Below, piece by piece: positions 1-11,317 of a DNA stretch of 64,000 nucleotides (within the stretch, counting starts at the first letter, position 1; each line of letters starts with the position of its first letter). The stretch comes from Collodictyon triciliatum (lineage: Eukaryota > CRuMs). The notes beneath the pieces were generated by a model that had not been told where the DNA came from, ran no database searches, and saw nothing but the letters and a program-made list of their open reading frames with translations. The stretch lies in assembly GCA_043381765.1 (NCBI GenBank), contig JBHJMP010000834.1:21503-85502 (forward strand). Direction: 5' to 3'. Both the position numbers and the translations under genes were made by a program.

Positions 1-691
1 TCGGGAGGGCAAGGGTTCATTACACACACCCCCCGCAAACCGGATTATTAGGGGGCTGGGCAGGCCGCCCAGGCCTGGGCGGCCTGCCCAGCCGGCCGCG
101 TAGCCCAGAACTACCTTCTGCCATCCGGTACCCTATGTCAATAAATTAATCTGAGGATTAAGTTTAAAATCATTAATCCTTAAATTGTCGCTGGTCCTAT
201 CGATCATGTTCAAAGGACAATGACGGCTTTTTTCGCCCCTGCTAACTTTGTTTCCGGTTAGCTCCGACATCCATCATGGGGTTTAATATTTTCAAGTACT
301 CATACGCTTCGCTTGTCATTACGACAGCTTGGTCCTTGGAGTTGAGTGACTTCTCTTGAGGTGCGGGCGGGCCGAGGGAGGGGTCCCTTGAATCCACTTC
401 GCCCTGATATTCTTCCTTAATTTTTTCCCTCAGGTTTTCCTGGTTGGCTATTAACCAACTTTTGGGCCGATAGGGCGAAGGGGCAGCTGCTGGTTCATAG
501 TGAAAGGATGACGCGGGTGGCCTCACTACCCACTTCGCTCGTTGTTAGTGAAGTCGGTTGTTAGTGAAGTCGGCCAGTTAGCTCAGACAGCTTGCTTTAT
601 TCCGGACTTTCCTGAGGCAAGGACGGAAGGTCATTCATAGTGACCGACCCGTTGCCTTTATTGCTGATAAACTATTAGAGTATATAATATT
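1..691. other. GC-rich spacer with large palindrome
   Basis: No gene recognised. It holds a 40-bp perfect palindrome at 54-93 and dispersed repeat motifs. A 94-codon minus-strand frame (242-526) has a charged stretch near residues 29-40 but matches nothing I know, and its 3' part is repeat-derived. A short hairpin (GGATTAA/TTAATCC) lies near 152-176. Confidence 0.6.
54..93. repeat. 40-bp perfect GC palindrome
   Basis: Every base of 54-73 pairs with 74-93; the centre is AGGCCT. It is over 80% G+C, so either strand would fold into a very stable hairpin. It is the longest perfect palindrome I found in the window. Its role is unknown; a recombination or replication structure is possible. Confidence 0.9.
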
Positions 692-762
692 GCGGGTATA
701 GATTAATGGTAAATTATCAGCCTTCCATGCTGAAGATCTGGGTTCAATTCCCAGTACCCGCT
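692..762 (+). tRNA. trnG(ucc): tRNA-Gly(UCC)
   Basis: Acceptor GCGGGTA pairs with TACCCGC and is followed by discriminator T. The anticodon stem TCAGC/GCTGA encloses loop CTTCCAT, giving anticodon TCC. T-arm GGGTTCAATTCCC is canonical. Confidence 0.93.
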
Positions 763-1031
763 AAAAGGTTAAGTACGTGTTTTCCACCAACAGAACTGAA
801 GCAAGGAGACCAGGGTTGTTGAACCAAACATTTCGGTTAAGGCAGAGTGGGCGTACGCCCCAACCCGTTCCGCTTGATCCCCTACCGGAAACAAAGTTTC
901 CTGTCCATTTCGGGCTTTTGTACGCCCTATTGCGCTTGCGGCGTCGTCATTGCTTCGCTTTTGGGAAAGAGCATGTTGTCGCTGGCCAAAGGCCTAACAG
1001 AGTTTCCACTGCGACCTTGACGACCAATTTT

Positions 1032-1322
1032 CTAATAGGGCACCCCATTTGTTTTCCTCGGTCCGTTGAATATCGCTACCTTTTTTAAACCATTTCTTAA
1101 GACACGAGTGGTTACCCCACCTTTGATGCGGGCCCCATATAATTGAGATAAATAGAGCAAAGCGTCATATTTATTAAAAGAACGATCCATTAAAAAAGTT
1201 AAGCTACAATGAGATGAAGAAGGTGAGGGAACCGTTAAGAGTGGGGAATGATAGGGGGAACGACTGTTCCCCGCTTTCCCCCTAGAGCCAATTTCTTTTA
1301 TTTTTATTACTTTTAAGTTCAT
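1032..1322 (-). CDS. Hypothetical ORF of 96 codons
   Basis: Unrecognised. It is listed because the frame lies in an AT-rich island unlike the surrounding GC-rich spacer, as real genes do here. It starts MNLKVIKIKEIGS, then has a Ser/Pro-rich stretch that may be inserted repeat, then a segment rich in Leu, Lys and Tyr (FNKYDALLYLSQLYGARI). No membrane span or known ribosomal-protein signature is visible. It could be a diverged small ribosomal protein or a chance frame. Confidence 0.25.
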   Translation of the reverse strand: MNLKVIKIKEIGSRGKAGNSRSPYHSPLLTVPSPSSSHCSLTFLMDRSFNKYDALLYLSQLYGARIKGGVTTRVLRNGLKKVAIFNGPRKTNGVPY

Positions 1323-3200
<1,878 letters not shown>

Positions 3201-3207
3201 TTAATAA

Positions 3208-3241
3208 GAACATAACAAGCAACTTTCATTGCATTATGCTC
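3208..3241 (-). ncRNA. Group II intron domain V before the cox1 exon
   Basis: On the minus strand this is exactly 34 nt. It begins with GAGC, ends with GTTC, and has a lower helix ATAA/TTAT and an upper helix TGCAA/GTTGC closed by a GAAA-type loop, which is the catalytic domain V layout. Only nine nucleotides (TTATTAAAC) separate it from the exon, so the usual domain VI hairpin with its bulged branch-point A has no room. This makes it the 3' half of a trans-spliced, domain VI-less group II intron. Confidence 0.88.
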
Positions 3242-3744
3242 TAGACGAAACTTTATTTTGTCTTATTATACTATAAGGTCAAAGGGAAAACAAGCGTTGG
3301 GCGTACGCCAGGGAAGGGGCGCAGAGCGAAGCTACCTTTTACACCATTCACCAGTGGCCAAGGAAAATGACGGTCGCGGCCGAAGGCCAAAACGACGCGC
3401 ATTCAAGCTGTCTGAGCTAAGTGACGCTTCGCTCGCTCTTTTCCACCCGGGAGGGAAGGGGTGCAGAGCGAAGCGGGTGGAAAACTCTAGATAAGTGGTG
3501 ACGCTAAAATGATTCATCGCTGTTCCACTCCGCGTGTGAACCCGACGCCAACAAACAAACTGCTGGGGTCGAGGAGCTTGGATCAATACATGACCGGCGA
3601 ACAGGTTTTTCGCGTCGTCATTGGAGGGGGAACATCGGGCTTCGCCCAGTGGTCCGGATCTAACCGCTTCGCTTGAAGCGGGGCCCTGTCCATTCGTTCC
3701 CCCCTCGCGTTGTTTGCTTCGCTCGATGTTTGTTCCCTTCGCGC
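3242..3744. other. Spacer; probable 3'-half intron sequence and repeats
   Basis: The part next to 3241 presumably belongs to the 3' half of the split cox1 intron on the minus strand. The rest is dispersed repeats (GGCGTACGCC near 3301, GAGCGAAGC motifs). No gene is recognised. Confidence 0.5.
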
Positions 3745-4575
3745 CTACGATTTGGATTGCGTATAGGCGTCAGCCATAGCAACAAGGCGTGGTCGCTTTC
3801 TAGTTTTATAACCTTTAGTTGGTTTCCCCCAAGGCGTTACTGATGGTCTACCTTTTGATTTACCTTCTCCACCACCATGTGGATGGTCAATCGGATTCAT
3901 TGCAACCCCTCTAACAATTGGTCGTCTTCCTCTCCATCTCATTTGACCTGCTTTTCTTAATAAAGTAGGGGGCCCTGCGGAACCCACACCAATAGTTGCA
4001 ATATTATCTCCATTGAGCAAAGCTGTTTCACTAGAACTTAATCGAACAAGTGAAAGGGATCCGCCCAAACGACCTGATCCATGACCGATTAATATTCCTG
4101 AACAACCACCGGATCTTATTAATTGACCTCCTTTTCCTGGTTCAAGCTCGATATTAAAAATTTTAGTTCCGATTGGAATATATTTTAAAGGAGCTGAGTC
4201 ACCGGTATACAGGGCGGTGTTCGGCATTGTTCTTACTGATTTTATTGTATCTCCGGGTTTTAAACCTTCTGCTGCTAAAATATAAGAGGTCTTTATTGAA
4301 TTCAGTTGGTTAGGAATGGTGGTTTCCGCTTTCTCCTTTTCTTCCACAATTAAAGCTAATTTTCCTGTTCTTGATGGATCATATTGAATATCTAAAACGG
4401 TTGCACTTAGCTCGCTTCTCTTAAAGTCTATTATTCTATATAATCGTTTATGCCCTCCTCCTCTATGAAATGCTGTAATATGACCATGACAATTACGACC
4501 TCCGGTTGATTTTTTACCTCTAGTTAATCTTTTTATCGGGTTATAGCGCCCTATTTGATTGATTTTTGTTTCCAT
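3745..4575 (-). CDS. rpl2: Ribosomal protein uL2
   Basis: uL2 of the mitochondrial large subunit sits beside the peptidyl-transferase centre. The 276-residue frame is full length for the bacterial-type family. It shows the N-terminal KSTGGRN-HGHITAFHRGGGHKR segment, the central GDTIKSVRTMPNTALYTGD region, and the diagnostic C-terminal stretch RGVAMNPIDHPHGGGEGKSKGR with the conserved His. The N-terminus is shortened relative to bacteria (METKINQIGRYNPIKR), which is common in mitochondria. It has no close partner; tRNA-Leu and tRNA-Val lie upstream on the same strand. Confidence 0.97.
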   Translation of the reverse strand: METKINQIGRYNPIKRLTRGKKSTGGRNCHGHITAFHRGGGHKRLYRIIDFKRSELSATVLDIQYDPSRTGKLALIVEEKEKAETTIPNQLNSIKTSYILAAEGLKPGDTIKSVRTMPNTALYTGDSAPLKYIPIGTKIFNIELEPGKGGQLIRSGGCSGILIGHGSGRLGGSLSLVRLSSSETALLNGDNIATIGVGSAGPPTLLRKAGQMRWRGRRPIVRGVAMNPIDHPHGGGEGKSKGRPSVTPWGKPTKGYKTRKRPRLVAMADAYTQSKS

Positions 4576-4896
4576 TTAATATATCCATTATGTCCTTTTC
4601 ACCCCCTCCCTCTCACTTGCACAGAGCGAAGACGGGGCGTACGCCCACTTGTCCGCTTGATGCTGAGGTCCAGCGAAAGACGCTTCGCTCAACTGTGAAC
4701 TTTTAATGCTTTGTTTATGAAAAACGGACTGGTATGTGTTTTGATCCCAAAACAAGGAAAGCTTGCTTCCACATCCCGGTCCCAGACCTTGAAGCTACAT
4801 AGTGGCCGGGGTGAAGGGAAGGGGAGCAAGGACCAAGCTGTCTGAGCTAACGACAGCATTGCTCCAAGCTCCTTGCCCGGTCGTTCGACCTTGCAT
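4576..4896. other. Spacer between rpl2 and tRNA genes
   Basis: About 320 bases of repeats, including GGGCGTACGCCC near 4637 and the hairpin-forming motif CAAGCTGTCTGAGCTAACG near 4832. No gene seen. Confidence 0.7.
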
Positions 4897-4970
4897 TACG
4901 GGTAGAGGGACTTGAACCCTCAAAATTTGGAACCTAAGTCCAAAACGTCTACCAATTTCATCATACCCGT
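4897..4970 (-). tRNA. trnL(uag): tRNA-Leu(UAG)
   Basis: Acceptor ACGGGTA pairs fully with TACCCGT. The anticodon stem TTGGA/TCCAA encloses CTTAGGT, giving anticodon TAG. The T-arm GGGTTCAAGTCCC is canonical. The variable region is short for a tRNA-Leu, which usually has a long arm. Confidence 0.85.
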
Positions 4971-4972
4971 TA

Positions 4973-5045
4973 TAGGCAATAACAGACTTGAACTGCTAAC
5001 CTTCTCGGTGTAAACGAGTTGCTCTACCAATTGAGCTAATTGCCC
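4973..5045 (-). tRNA. trnV(uac): tRNA-Val(UAC)
   Basis: Acceptor GGGCAAT pairs with ATTGCCT (one G-U). The anticodon loop TTTACAC gives TAC. The outermost anticodon-stem pair is A-A rather than Watson-Crick. It lies two bases upstream of tRNA-Leu on the same strand. Confidence 0.9.
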
Positions 5046-5661
5046 TTTTTTTTTTCGCTTTCATACACACACGGAGCGTTGTTCTCTCTGCTCAATGGAA
5101 ACTTGTCGAGCGAAGAATGGGGTTCACTATGAACCAGCTGCTGCCCGAAGGAAAGAAGAGACGGCTTCGCTCTACGGCCCCCGGAACGACTGTTTCCCAC
5201 TCTCCGCTCCGTAACGACCGTTTGACAGCAACGAAGGGTTCGGGCCTAATGTACACTCATCCTGCCTACAATGTGGGCAATGTTTGGGCCGTAGACCCGG
5301 ACCAGTTGTTGATTCCCCGTCGAACTCCCGTCATGAACCTTTATTCCCCACCTTGCATGTAGGTAAAAACTCTCCGGGGTCAAGGTTGTCGGTTCATTGT
5401 GAACTGGCTTTGCCTTCGAAAGACGGGGTCAAGGTTGTCGCTCGACAGCCAATCGTTCCCCCACCTTGACCCCAGCGAACACCCGCGTCAACGACCGGTG
5501 CAATGCGCTTGAGGGGTCAGGCTACGGGCGGCTGCTGCGGCCCACCCAAAGGCCTTCACGAGCGAAAGAAAGAGCGAAAAACGAGCTCGGAGAGGGTCCG
5601 GCGAACAATATTTGTTCCCTACTCAGAGTGAAACGACTCCGCTCCGCTCCGCTCCGGCTTT
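5046..5661. other. Repeat-filled spacer
   Basis: No gene recognised. The open frames on the plus strand consist of dispersed motifs (TTCACTATGAAC-type palindromes, GGGGTCAAGGTTGTCG twice, CGCTCCGCTCCGCTCC near 5640). Confidence 0.65.
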
Positions 5662-5991
5662 TTAAAAAATCGATATACGGCTAAGGTTACCTCCTAATAG
5701 TAGATGCTTTAATTTTTGGGTAAGGATAAACGTCTGCGCTTGTTTTGCAGGCAGCTGCTGCCAAACTATTCGGAATCTTAATAAGAGATAATTATTAGCT
5801 TTTATTCGAGAAAATCTTATTCTTTGATGGATCAATATTATACAATGTGGATATTCATCTCGTAATTTATGAAACTGAATTAAAAGACTAATTAGGGAAG
5901 CACCGGGCTTCGGGGGGGGATTATTAATTTTTCCGGTACGCGATGCAAGGTCGTTACGGGGGGCCCCTTCTTTAATTAATAATTCGTACAT
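5662..5991 (-). CDS. Hypothetical basic protein, 109 codons
   Basis: Unrecognised. The 3' two thirds is AT-rich like the real genes here, and the product is basic. It carries aliphatic and Arg-rich stretches such as CIILIHQRIRFSRIKANNYL followed by LLRFRIVWQQL. The first 35 residues (Pro/Gly-rich) could be inserted repeat. Size and charge would suit a small ribosomal protein, but no family signature is visible. It lies upstream of rpl2 and downstream of atp9 on the same strand. Confidence 0.35.
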   Translation of the reverse strand: MYELLIKEGAPRNDLASRTGKINNPPPKPGASLISLLIQFHKLRDEYPHCIILIHQRIRFSRIKANNYLLLRFRIVWQQLPAKQAQTFILTQKLKHLLLGGNLSRISIF

Positions 5992-6131
5992 GTCGCGGTT
6001 TTTCTCTAAGGGGGGGGAAAGACGCTACGCTTCAAGCAAGGGAAAAGGCGGTCGTAACGACCTCCTAACTTGGATCCTTCAGGGGGGTAAAAGGGGCTGA
6101 CCCATCACCCCCCCAGTGGCTCGGCTGCGCC

Positions 6132-6422
<291 letters not shown>

Positions 6423-6544
6423 CTATATTTTATATACCCTTAATGCAAGGTCGAACGGCCGGGGGAGGAGAGAAGCGAAACTGGAAAACGGTCGTTTTCT
6501 TCTTTGCTCCTCTGCTTTTCGCTCGCGGGGGCCAAGGTGCCCCT

Positions 6545-7291
6545 TTAACGGTAAGTCACTATTTCTTTTTTAATTTGAGCAATAACTTTAGCAGGATTTA
6601 AATGTTTAGGGCAAGTTTTAGTACAATTCATTATTGTATGACAACGATATAATTTAAATGGATCTTCTAATGCTTTTAATCTTTCTTTTTTATATTGATC
6701 TCTACTATCTGCAATCCATCTATAAGCTTGTAATAAAATAGCTGGTCCTAAATATTTATCAGGATTCCACCAATAACTAGGGCAACTTGTTGAACAACAA
6801 GCACAAAGGATACACTCATATAAACCATCTAATTTTTTTCTATCTTCTACAGATTGATAACGTTCTCGTAATTGTGTAGTAGAACCAGGTTCACTATGAG
6901 GAATATCCCCTTGTTCATTCGGAGAACCTATTAACCAAGGTTTAATTGAGCGATATTGATTGTAGAAATTTGTTAAATCGGTTACTAGATCTCTAATAAC
7001 ATACATATGAGGTAATGGATAAATTTTACAATCCTTATCAACCGGAATTTTTTTTAAACAAGCTAAAGAATTAGTTCCATTAATATTCATGGCACAACTA
7101 CCACAAATACCTTCTCTACAAGACCGTCTAAAAGTTAATGTAGGGTCTTGTTCATTTTTTATTTTAATTAAAGCATCTAAAACCATTGGACCACATTCTT
7201 TTAAATTAATATCGTATGATTGAACTCTATAATTTGTTCCTTCGTTTTCAAGGTCATTAATGTCCCAACGATAAATATTAAATTTTACCAT
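6545..7291 (-). CDS. sdhB: Succinate dehydrogenase iron-sulfur subunit
   Basis: SdhB carries electrons from the flavoprotein to ubiquinone in complex II. All three cluster motifs are present in 248 residues: CREGICGSC with a later Cys (2Fe-2S), [17 protein letters not shown] (4Fe-4S), and [17 protein letters not shown] (3Fe-4S). The Trp near the quinone site is retained. One insert-like stretch ([13 protein letters not shown], with a GTTCACTATG-type element) lies between the cluster domains. sdhC and sdhD are encoded 6 kb away on the other strand, so the operon is split. SdhA is presumably nuclear. Confidence 0.98.
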   Translation of the reverse strand: MVKFNIYRWDINDLENEGTNYRVQSYDINLKECGPMVLDALIKIKNEQDPTLTFRRSCREGICGSCAMNINGTNSLACLKKIPVDKDCKIYPLPHMYVIRDLVTDLTNFYNQYRSIKPWLIGSPNEQGDIPHSEPGSTTQLRERYQSVEDRKKLDGLYECILCACCSTSCPSYWWNPDKYLGPAILLQAYRWIADSRDQYKKERLKALEDPFKLYRCHTIMNCTKTCPKHLNPAKVIAQIKKEIVTYR

Positions 7292-7387
7292 CTTTTATTT
7301 CCTTATTTTATTATACTATACTAGCGATCAATGCAAGAAGGGGGCGGGGTACAGGGCTACGCCCAGTGGATCGGTCATTATGACCTT

Positions 7388-7460
7388 TAACGGTAGAGGG
7401 ACTTGAACCCACGACGTATGGATTATGATTCCATTGTTCTACCAACTGAACTATACCGTT
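7388..7460 (-). tRNA. trnM(cau): tRNA-Met(CAU), elongator
   Basis: Acceptor AACGGTA/TACCGTT is perfect and the stem ATGGA/TCCAT encloses loop ATCATAA (anticodon CAT). It lacks the initiator features of the copy at 49498-49571 and the Ile(CAU)-like features of the copy at 62512-62585, so elongator Met is the best assignment. Confidence 0.85.
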
Positions 7461-7628
7461 ATTAACCAAAGACTAACCCACTTGTTATCGGGCTGGTTCT
7501 TGAGGTCGGACCGCCCGTGAAGCGTATGAAGCGTAGCGTCTTTTCCCCCCTTCTCGCTTTGCTCTACGTCCCCGCGCCCCCCCGCTCACCCATTTGTTAG
7601 AGGGAACGGGGACTGAACCCTCGTTTTT

Positions 7629-7719
7629 GGAAGAAAGGAGATTCGAACTCCTGAAAGGGGCTACGGCACCCTTTTACGATTTAGCAAACCGCCGCTATAG
7701 ACCACTCAGCCATTCTTCC
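7629..7719 (-). tRNA. trnS(gcu): tRNA-Ser(GCU)
   Basis: Class II tRNA with a long variable arm. The anticodon region CGGTTTGCTAAATCG gives GCT. Acceptor GGAAGAA is paired at the 3' end, and the T-arm AGTTCGAATCT is intact. Confidence 0.93.
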
Positions 7720-7943
7720 CTATTGGGTGTTCCCCAGTACAACTACCTTCTCGAGAGGAAAGGAAAATGCGCTTCTTTTTATTTATAAAAGAATAAGCTG
7801 GACTATCAAGTAAGGGGAAAATGCAAGGTCCAACGGCTTTTCCCGGGACCGCGTTCGAAAGCTTGGTCCACGAACGGCACAAACAGGTTGTACAAAATCT
7901 CGAATGCCGAAGTTGACGGGAGTGCTTATCTACTATGACCTTG

Positions 7944-8025
7944 AAGGAGGAAGGATTTGAACCTCCGTAGAAATAAATTTCGATAGATTTACAGTCTATT
8001 GCTTTTGACCGCTCAGCCACTCCTT
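7944..8025 (-). tRNA. trnY(gua): tRNA-Tyr(GUA)
   Basis: Class II tRNA with acceptor AAGGAGT, anticodon loop CTGTAAA (GTA) and a variable arm of bacterial length. Its 5' end overlaps the 3' end of the ccmB frame by 13 nt, so processing of one transcript would cut the other. Confidence 0.92.
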
Positions 8026-8723
8026 CTAAAAAATAATGGTAAAAATAACGAGGCAAAGCCGAAAATAATTAAACCACCCAGAACCCAGACCTCTTGATAA
8101 ATGGAGAAAATTATTATTGGTATATTAAGGGGAATTAATAGAATAGGTAAGATAGAGGTCATTGTAGAAGGCTTTCCGCTACTCTGTTTTTCTATACCAG
8201 TAGCAATTTCAAGTAATATCAGTTGATTTAAGCTACTTAAAAGAAAAGTTAATGAGGGGCTGGCGGCAAGTTGGTTCATTATGAATGCGGGGAAAATAAG
8301 ATTTTCCGGTTGTCCCAACAGTCGTTCCTCCCCTGGTTCATTACAATGGAGCGAAGCGGGGTGGTTCATTTCACCATCCCATTGTTCGGTGCTTTTTTCA
8401 ATATTCCCATTGAGCATAATATAATCACAGATACTTAAAGGAATAATAATAAAAATGGTGTCTAACAGCAATCTGAACCCCGTTCTCAATGGTAAAGGAA
8501 TAGGAATGATATCCCTCCGGTCAGTCCAACCTGACAAGGGGAAACCTCCATTTCCATTTAGCCGACTAAATAATATTGCCCAAAAACAACAAATCCATTT
8601 TATCTGGGACCCCTCGTAGTGTAAAGAGGGGGATAATCCGGCTAGAATAACATTAAATAGAAAAAGATTACTTAAATAAAAAATAATCGTTTTTAAGGAC
8701 ATTGTGACCGAACCTTTTAACAT
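8013..8723 (-). CDS. ccmB: Cytochrome c maturation protein CcmB (haem exporter membrane subunit)
   Basis: CcmB is the membrane partner of the CcmA ATPase in system I cytochrome c maturation. Evidence is an overall five-to-six-helix profile, the early FWAILFSRL segment, and the conserved C-terminal helix pair with LPILLIPLNIPIIIF followed by a final hydrophobic helix. The 236 residues are close to the bacterial length only because insertions compensate for lost sequence. Residues around 112-155 (NHPASLHCNEPGEERLLG and the following QPENLIF) are translations of dispersed GC-rich elements found elsewhere in spacers. The stop lies inside tRNA-Tyr. An upstream Met at residue 8 (MSLKTIIFYL) is an alternative start. 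ccmA was not found. Confidence 0.8.
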   Translation of the reverse strand: MLKGSVTMSLKTIIFYLSNLFLFNVILAGLSPSLHYEGSQIKWICCFWAILFSRLNGNGGFPLSGWTDRRDIIPIPLPLRTGFRLLLDTIFIIIPLSICDYIMLNGNIEKSTEQWDGEMNHPASLHCNEPGEERLLGQPENLIFPAFIMNQLAASPSLTFLLSSLNQLILLEIATGIEKQSSGKPSTMTSILPILLIPLNIPIIIFSIYQEVWVLGGLIIFGFASLFLPLFFRRSG

Positions 8724-8900
8724 AATAGTTATTCATTTGATACGGGCTGCGGGATGATGCAGCGGATTAACTCGCTTTACTATTATATACTGGCATTATT
8801 TAAGCCGCTTTGCTCGATAGGCCACACTCGGCTCGACGCCGGGACCGGGAAAACGGTCGTTACGACCTTGTTCCCAGTCCCTGATACACTTTGCTTGATC

Positions 8901-9464
8901 TCACCCCAGATCCCGTTTTTTAAGATTTGAAACTCGATCGATCGCTCTAGCTATTATTTTATTTCTTTGATGGCTATCCCCTCCTTGTTTAGATGATGGA
9001 AAGCGCCCTCTCATTAGATTTCGGGTACCAATGATAACCTCTTTTTGTATTGTAGCTAATATTGCAAATTCCTCAGCTTTAATTGATTCTAAATGTGATG
9101 TAATTCTTGTTTGAATTTGATAAGCTGCAGCTGCTTGATTATAAGATCGGAGTAATGAAAGTGAAGCGTTCACTAATTGGAATAAATCATTAGCTGGGTC
9201 ATTAGCACCACTTTTTGCTCTTTCTCTGTGATAACCTGCTAACTCAACCAATATTTTTTTTTGACGGTTTAGGCCTTCTTCGTATTGTTGTTTAATTAAA
9301 TTTGCTCTAGATTCTAATTGATCGATTACTTGAGAACTTAAACTTTGTTCACCATACAGAGCGACAGCAGCAGCTGCCATTGCAACTAATAATTTTTCAT
9401 TTAAAACGATTAGGCCTTTGGCCACTGAGATAAAAATTAGATAAAAAATTAAAGCTTGCTTCAT
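8901..9464 (-). CDS. atp4: ATP synthase F0 subunit b (Atp4, Ymf39)
   Basis: This is the peripheral stalk subunit that anchors F1 to the membrane. The 187 residues start with one membrane helix (LIFYLIFISVAKGLIVL). There follows the family's short NEKLLVAMAAAAVALYGEQ segment and a long charged coiled-coil region (ESRANLIKQQYEEGLNRQKK). The C-terminal Lys/Arg-rich tail is normal. atp8 follows upstream on the same strand, a common mitochondrial pairing. Confidence 0.93.
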   Translation of the reverse strand: MKQALIFYLIFISVAKGLIVLNEKLLVAMAAAAVALYGEQSLSSQVIDQLESRANLIKQQYEEGLNRQKKILVELAGYHRERAKSGANDPANDLFQLVNASLSLLRSYNQAAAAYQIQTRITSHLESIKAEEFAILATIQKEVIIGTRNLMRGRFPSSKQGGDSHQRNKIIARAIDRVSNLKKRDLG

Positions 9465-9836
9465 TGTTATTTTTATTTATTCGGGGGCCAGCCCGGCCGG
9501 GCCGGCCCGGCCGGTGTTTTGGGTGTCACCCCTCCGACACGCGTTACGCTGGGACCGCAACTGGTCATGCCTTTTTGCGGGGAACACGGTCATGTATTGC
9601 TCCAAGCTCCTTGGTTCCCTATTGACGCAGTTGGCCTGTTCGCTGCTCTTTGTTGTCAACGAGTGGAGCGACGACTGGGGGAAGCGTGGGGAATAGAGTT
9701 TGTAACAACTCGCATGCAACTGGCTGAAGGAGTTGTCCAGGATTGCTGCTTTGTAACAACTGGTCAGAAAAAGGGGTGGAAAGGCTTCATAATGTCTGCC
9801 TTTTACACCTCCTCTTTACGAATTAACAACAGAAAG
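9465..9836. other. Spacer with GC palindrome
   Basis: 372 bases without a recognised gene. It contains a 22-bp perfect palindrome made only of CCGG-type steps at 9493-9514, and a 134-codon plus-strand frame that is probably chance. Confidence 0.65.
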
Positions 9837-10238
9837 TCATTTTCGGATAAGTTGAATTAAACCTTTTCGGATAAGGCAAAGCCGAATCAATGTATTTAAA
9901 TATGGACGACTTGATACGGAAAGCGAAGTGTCCTTGGAGTCATTGTCTGATCCGTGGCTTGGGTGACCGGGGAACGCAGCTTCCCGCGCTTCTCCTAAAA
10001 TTGAATTTGCAGTCACTATGACTTTTTTTAATGAATGTGGCGATGCCTCTTGTCCATTTAATTCAATTTTAAAATCTTCGGCAATGGCGTCCAATTTTTT
10101 TAACGATTTATTTCGTAGTTTTAAGATTTTGGCTGTGTCAGTCAAATTTCTTTTAACAATAATAAAATAAAAAAGAATAAAACTTGAAATGAGCGTAGCG
10201 ACTTGACTAAAATAAGTTACTTTATCTAATTGAGGCAT
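9837..10238 (-). CDS. atp8: ATP synthase F0 subunit 8
   Basis: The N-terminus MPQLDKVTYFSQV is the mitochondrial Atp8 signature. It is followed by a single membrane helix (ISSFILFYFIIVKR) and a basic stalk region, so it belongs to F0. At 133 residues it is in the long protist size range. From about residue 84 onward (AREAAFPGHPSHG...) the sequence looks like inserted repeat. The last 20 residues derive from a TTCGGATAAG motif that is duplicated just downstream, so the true C-terminus is uncertain. Confidence 0.9.
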   Translation of the reverse strand: MPQLDKVTYFSQVATLISSFILFYFIIVKRNLTDTAKILKLRNKSLKKLDAIAEDFKIELNGQEASPHSLKKVIVTANSILGEAREAAFPGHPSHGSDNDSKDTSLSVSSRPYLNTLIRLCLIRKGLIQLIRK

Positions 10239-10653
10239 TTAATAAATCCATATCTTATTATACAAGGCCGGAGAGTTTTTCCCGCATTTCCTAAGCTGCA
10301 AGTCAAACAACCTCTATGAATTGGTCTCAAGCGCATTTAGCTCGTGTGTGTTGATTGATGCGGGCCCGGGTAGGTATAAGCTACGGGGCATAGCCCCTTG
10401 TTCATAAGACACGGGCTCATGTAGTGGTCTCTATGACTGCGTGTGTGTGTGTTTTATAATGCGGTTGTTACGACCTCCCTTCAGCGTGTGAACCCTACCT
10501 CATTATCGGCTTAAACACTAACACCCTATAGCTGGCCCTCCCCATTAGGGGAGGGCCAGGAATGGGACCAAGTGTTGGGCCGGAGAGTTTTCGAAGCCCG
10601 TTCGCTCCTCGATGCTGGCCGAGCAAAGCGTTTCACTATGACCTTGGACCGGC
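10239..10653. other. Spacer downstream of cox2
   Basis: No gene. It contains GTGTGTGTGT microsatellite-like runs near 10441 and a strong hairpin at 10532-10559. Confidence 0.7.
10532..10559 (-). terminator. 12-bp hairpin downstream of the cox2 exon
   Basis: CTGGCCCTCCCC pairs perfectly with GGGGAGGGCCAG around a 4-nt ATTA loop. It lies about 95 nt past the cox2 stop on the cox2 strand. It could be a transcript end or processing signal, or just another dispersed palindrome; no U-tract follows. Confidence 0.4.
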
Positions 10654-11014
10654 TTATTGAGAAATGGCCCAATTATAAAATTCTTCAAAAGGCATAGCTT
10701 TAATTTTAATAGGCATAAACCCGTGATTTACACCACATATTTCGCTACATTGACCATAGAATGTACCTGGTCGTTTGATAAATATAGATGTTTGATTTAA
10801 TCTACCAGGAACAGCATCCATTTTAACACCTAATGATGGTATAGCCCAGCTATGTAAAACATCACTAGCAGTTACTAAAACTCTAATATGAGTATTTGTT
10901 GGTAATACTAAAGGATTATCTACTTCTAATAATCGAAGTTGTCCTTTTTCTAAATCATTTTCTGAGATCATATAAGAATCAAATGAAATAAAACCAATTT
11001 CATCAGAATACTCA
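10654..11014 (-). CDS. cox2: cox2 3' exon, cytochrome c oxidase subunit 2 C-terminal domain
   Basis: It encodes the intermembrane-space CuA domain that receives electrons from cytochrome c. Visible are [15 protein letters not shown], the [23 protein letters not shown] strand with the first CuA His, and the second ligand set [15 protein letters not shown] (two Cys, Glu, His, Met). The two N-terminal membrane helices are absent. Homology begins abruptly at EYSDE, where relatives read WYWxYEYSDE, so an intron must precede it. No upstream exon was found on either strand. I could not see a convincing domain V before the boundary. The exact 5' edge is inferred. Confidence 0.88.
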
Positions 11015-11317
11015 ATGAAAGTAAAATATCTTAGAAGCGCATACACCGTCTCTTCTTTCCCCGGGAGCTGTGCAAGGAAGTAAGGATCTAGCCCCTAACT
11101 GTGGACAATTTCTAACAGGCCACCTGGACAGAGGCCTGCTAACGACTGTGGACTACTCCTAACTGGCCTTCGGCCTGTTGAACGAAGCGACTTCCTTCGT
11201 TTTTTTTTTCTCACCTATCTGGCCTTCGGCCTGTGGAGTGAGAGCGACACCGTCTCAGAAAGGACCTTTCAGCCCCATAGTGAAACGCTTCCGCTCATTA
11301 TCGCCGGAGCAAGGTCA

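Noticed and set aside
242-526. 94-codon minus-strand frame as a gene
   Set aside because: GC-rich, made partly of dispersed motifs, no family match; only a short charged stretch looks protein-like.
9456-9860. 134-codon plus-strand frame
   Set aside because: It runs through a CCGG palindrome and overlaps the antisense end of atp8; composition matches spacer.
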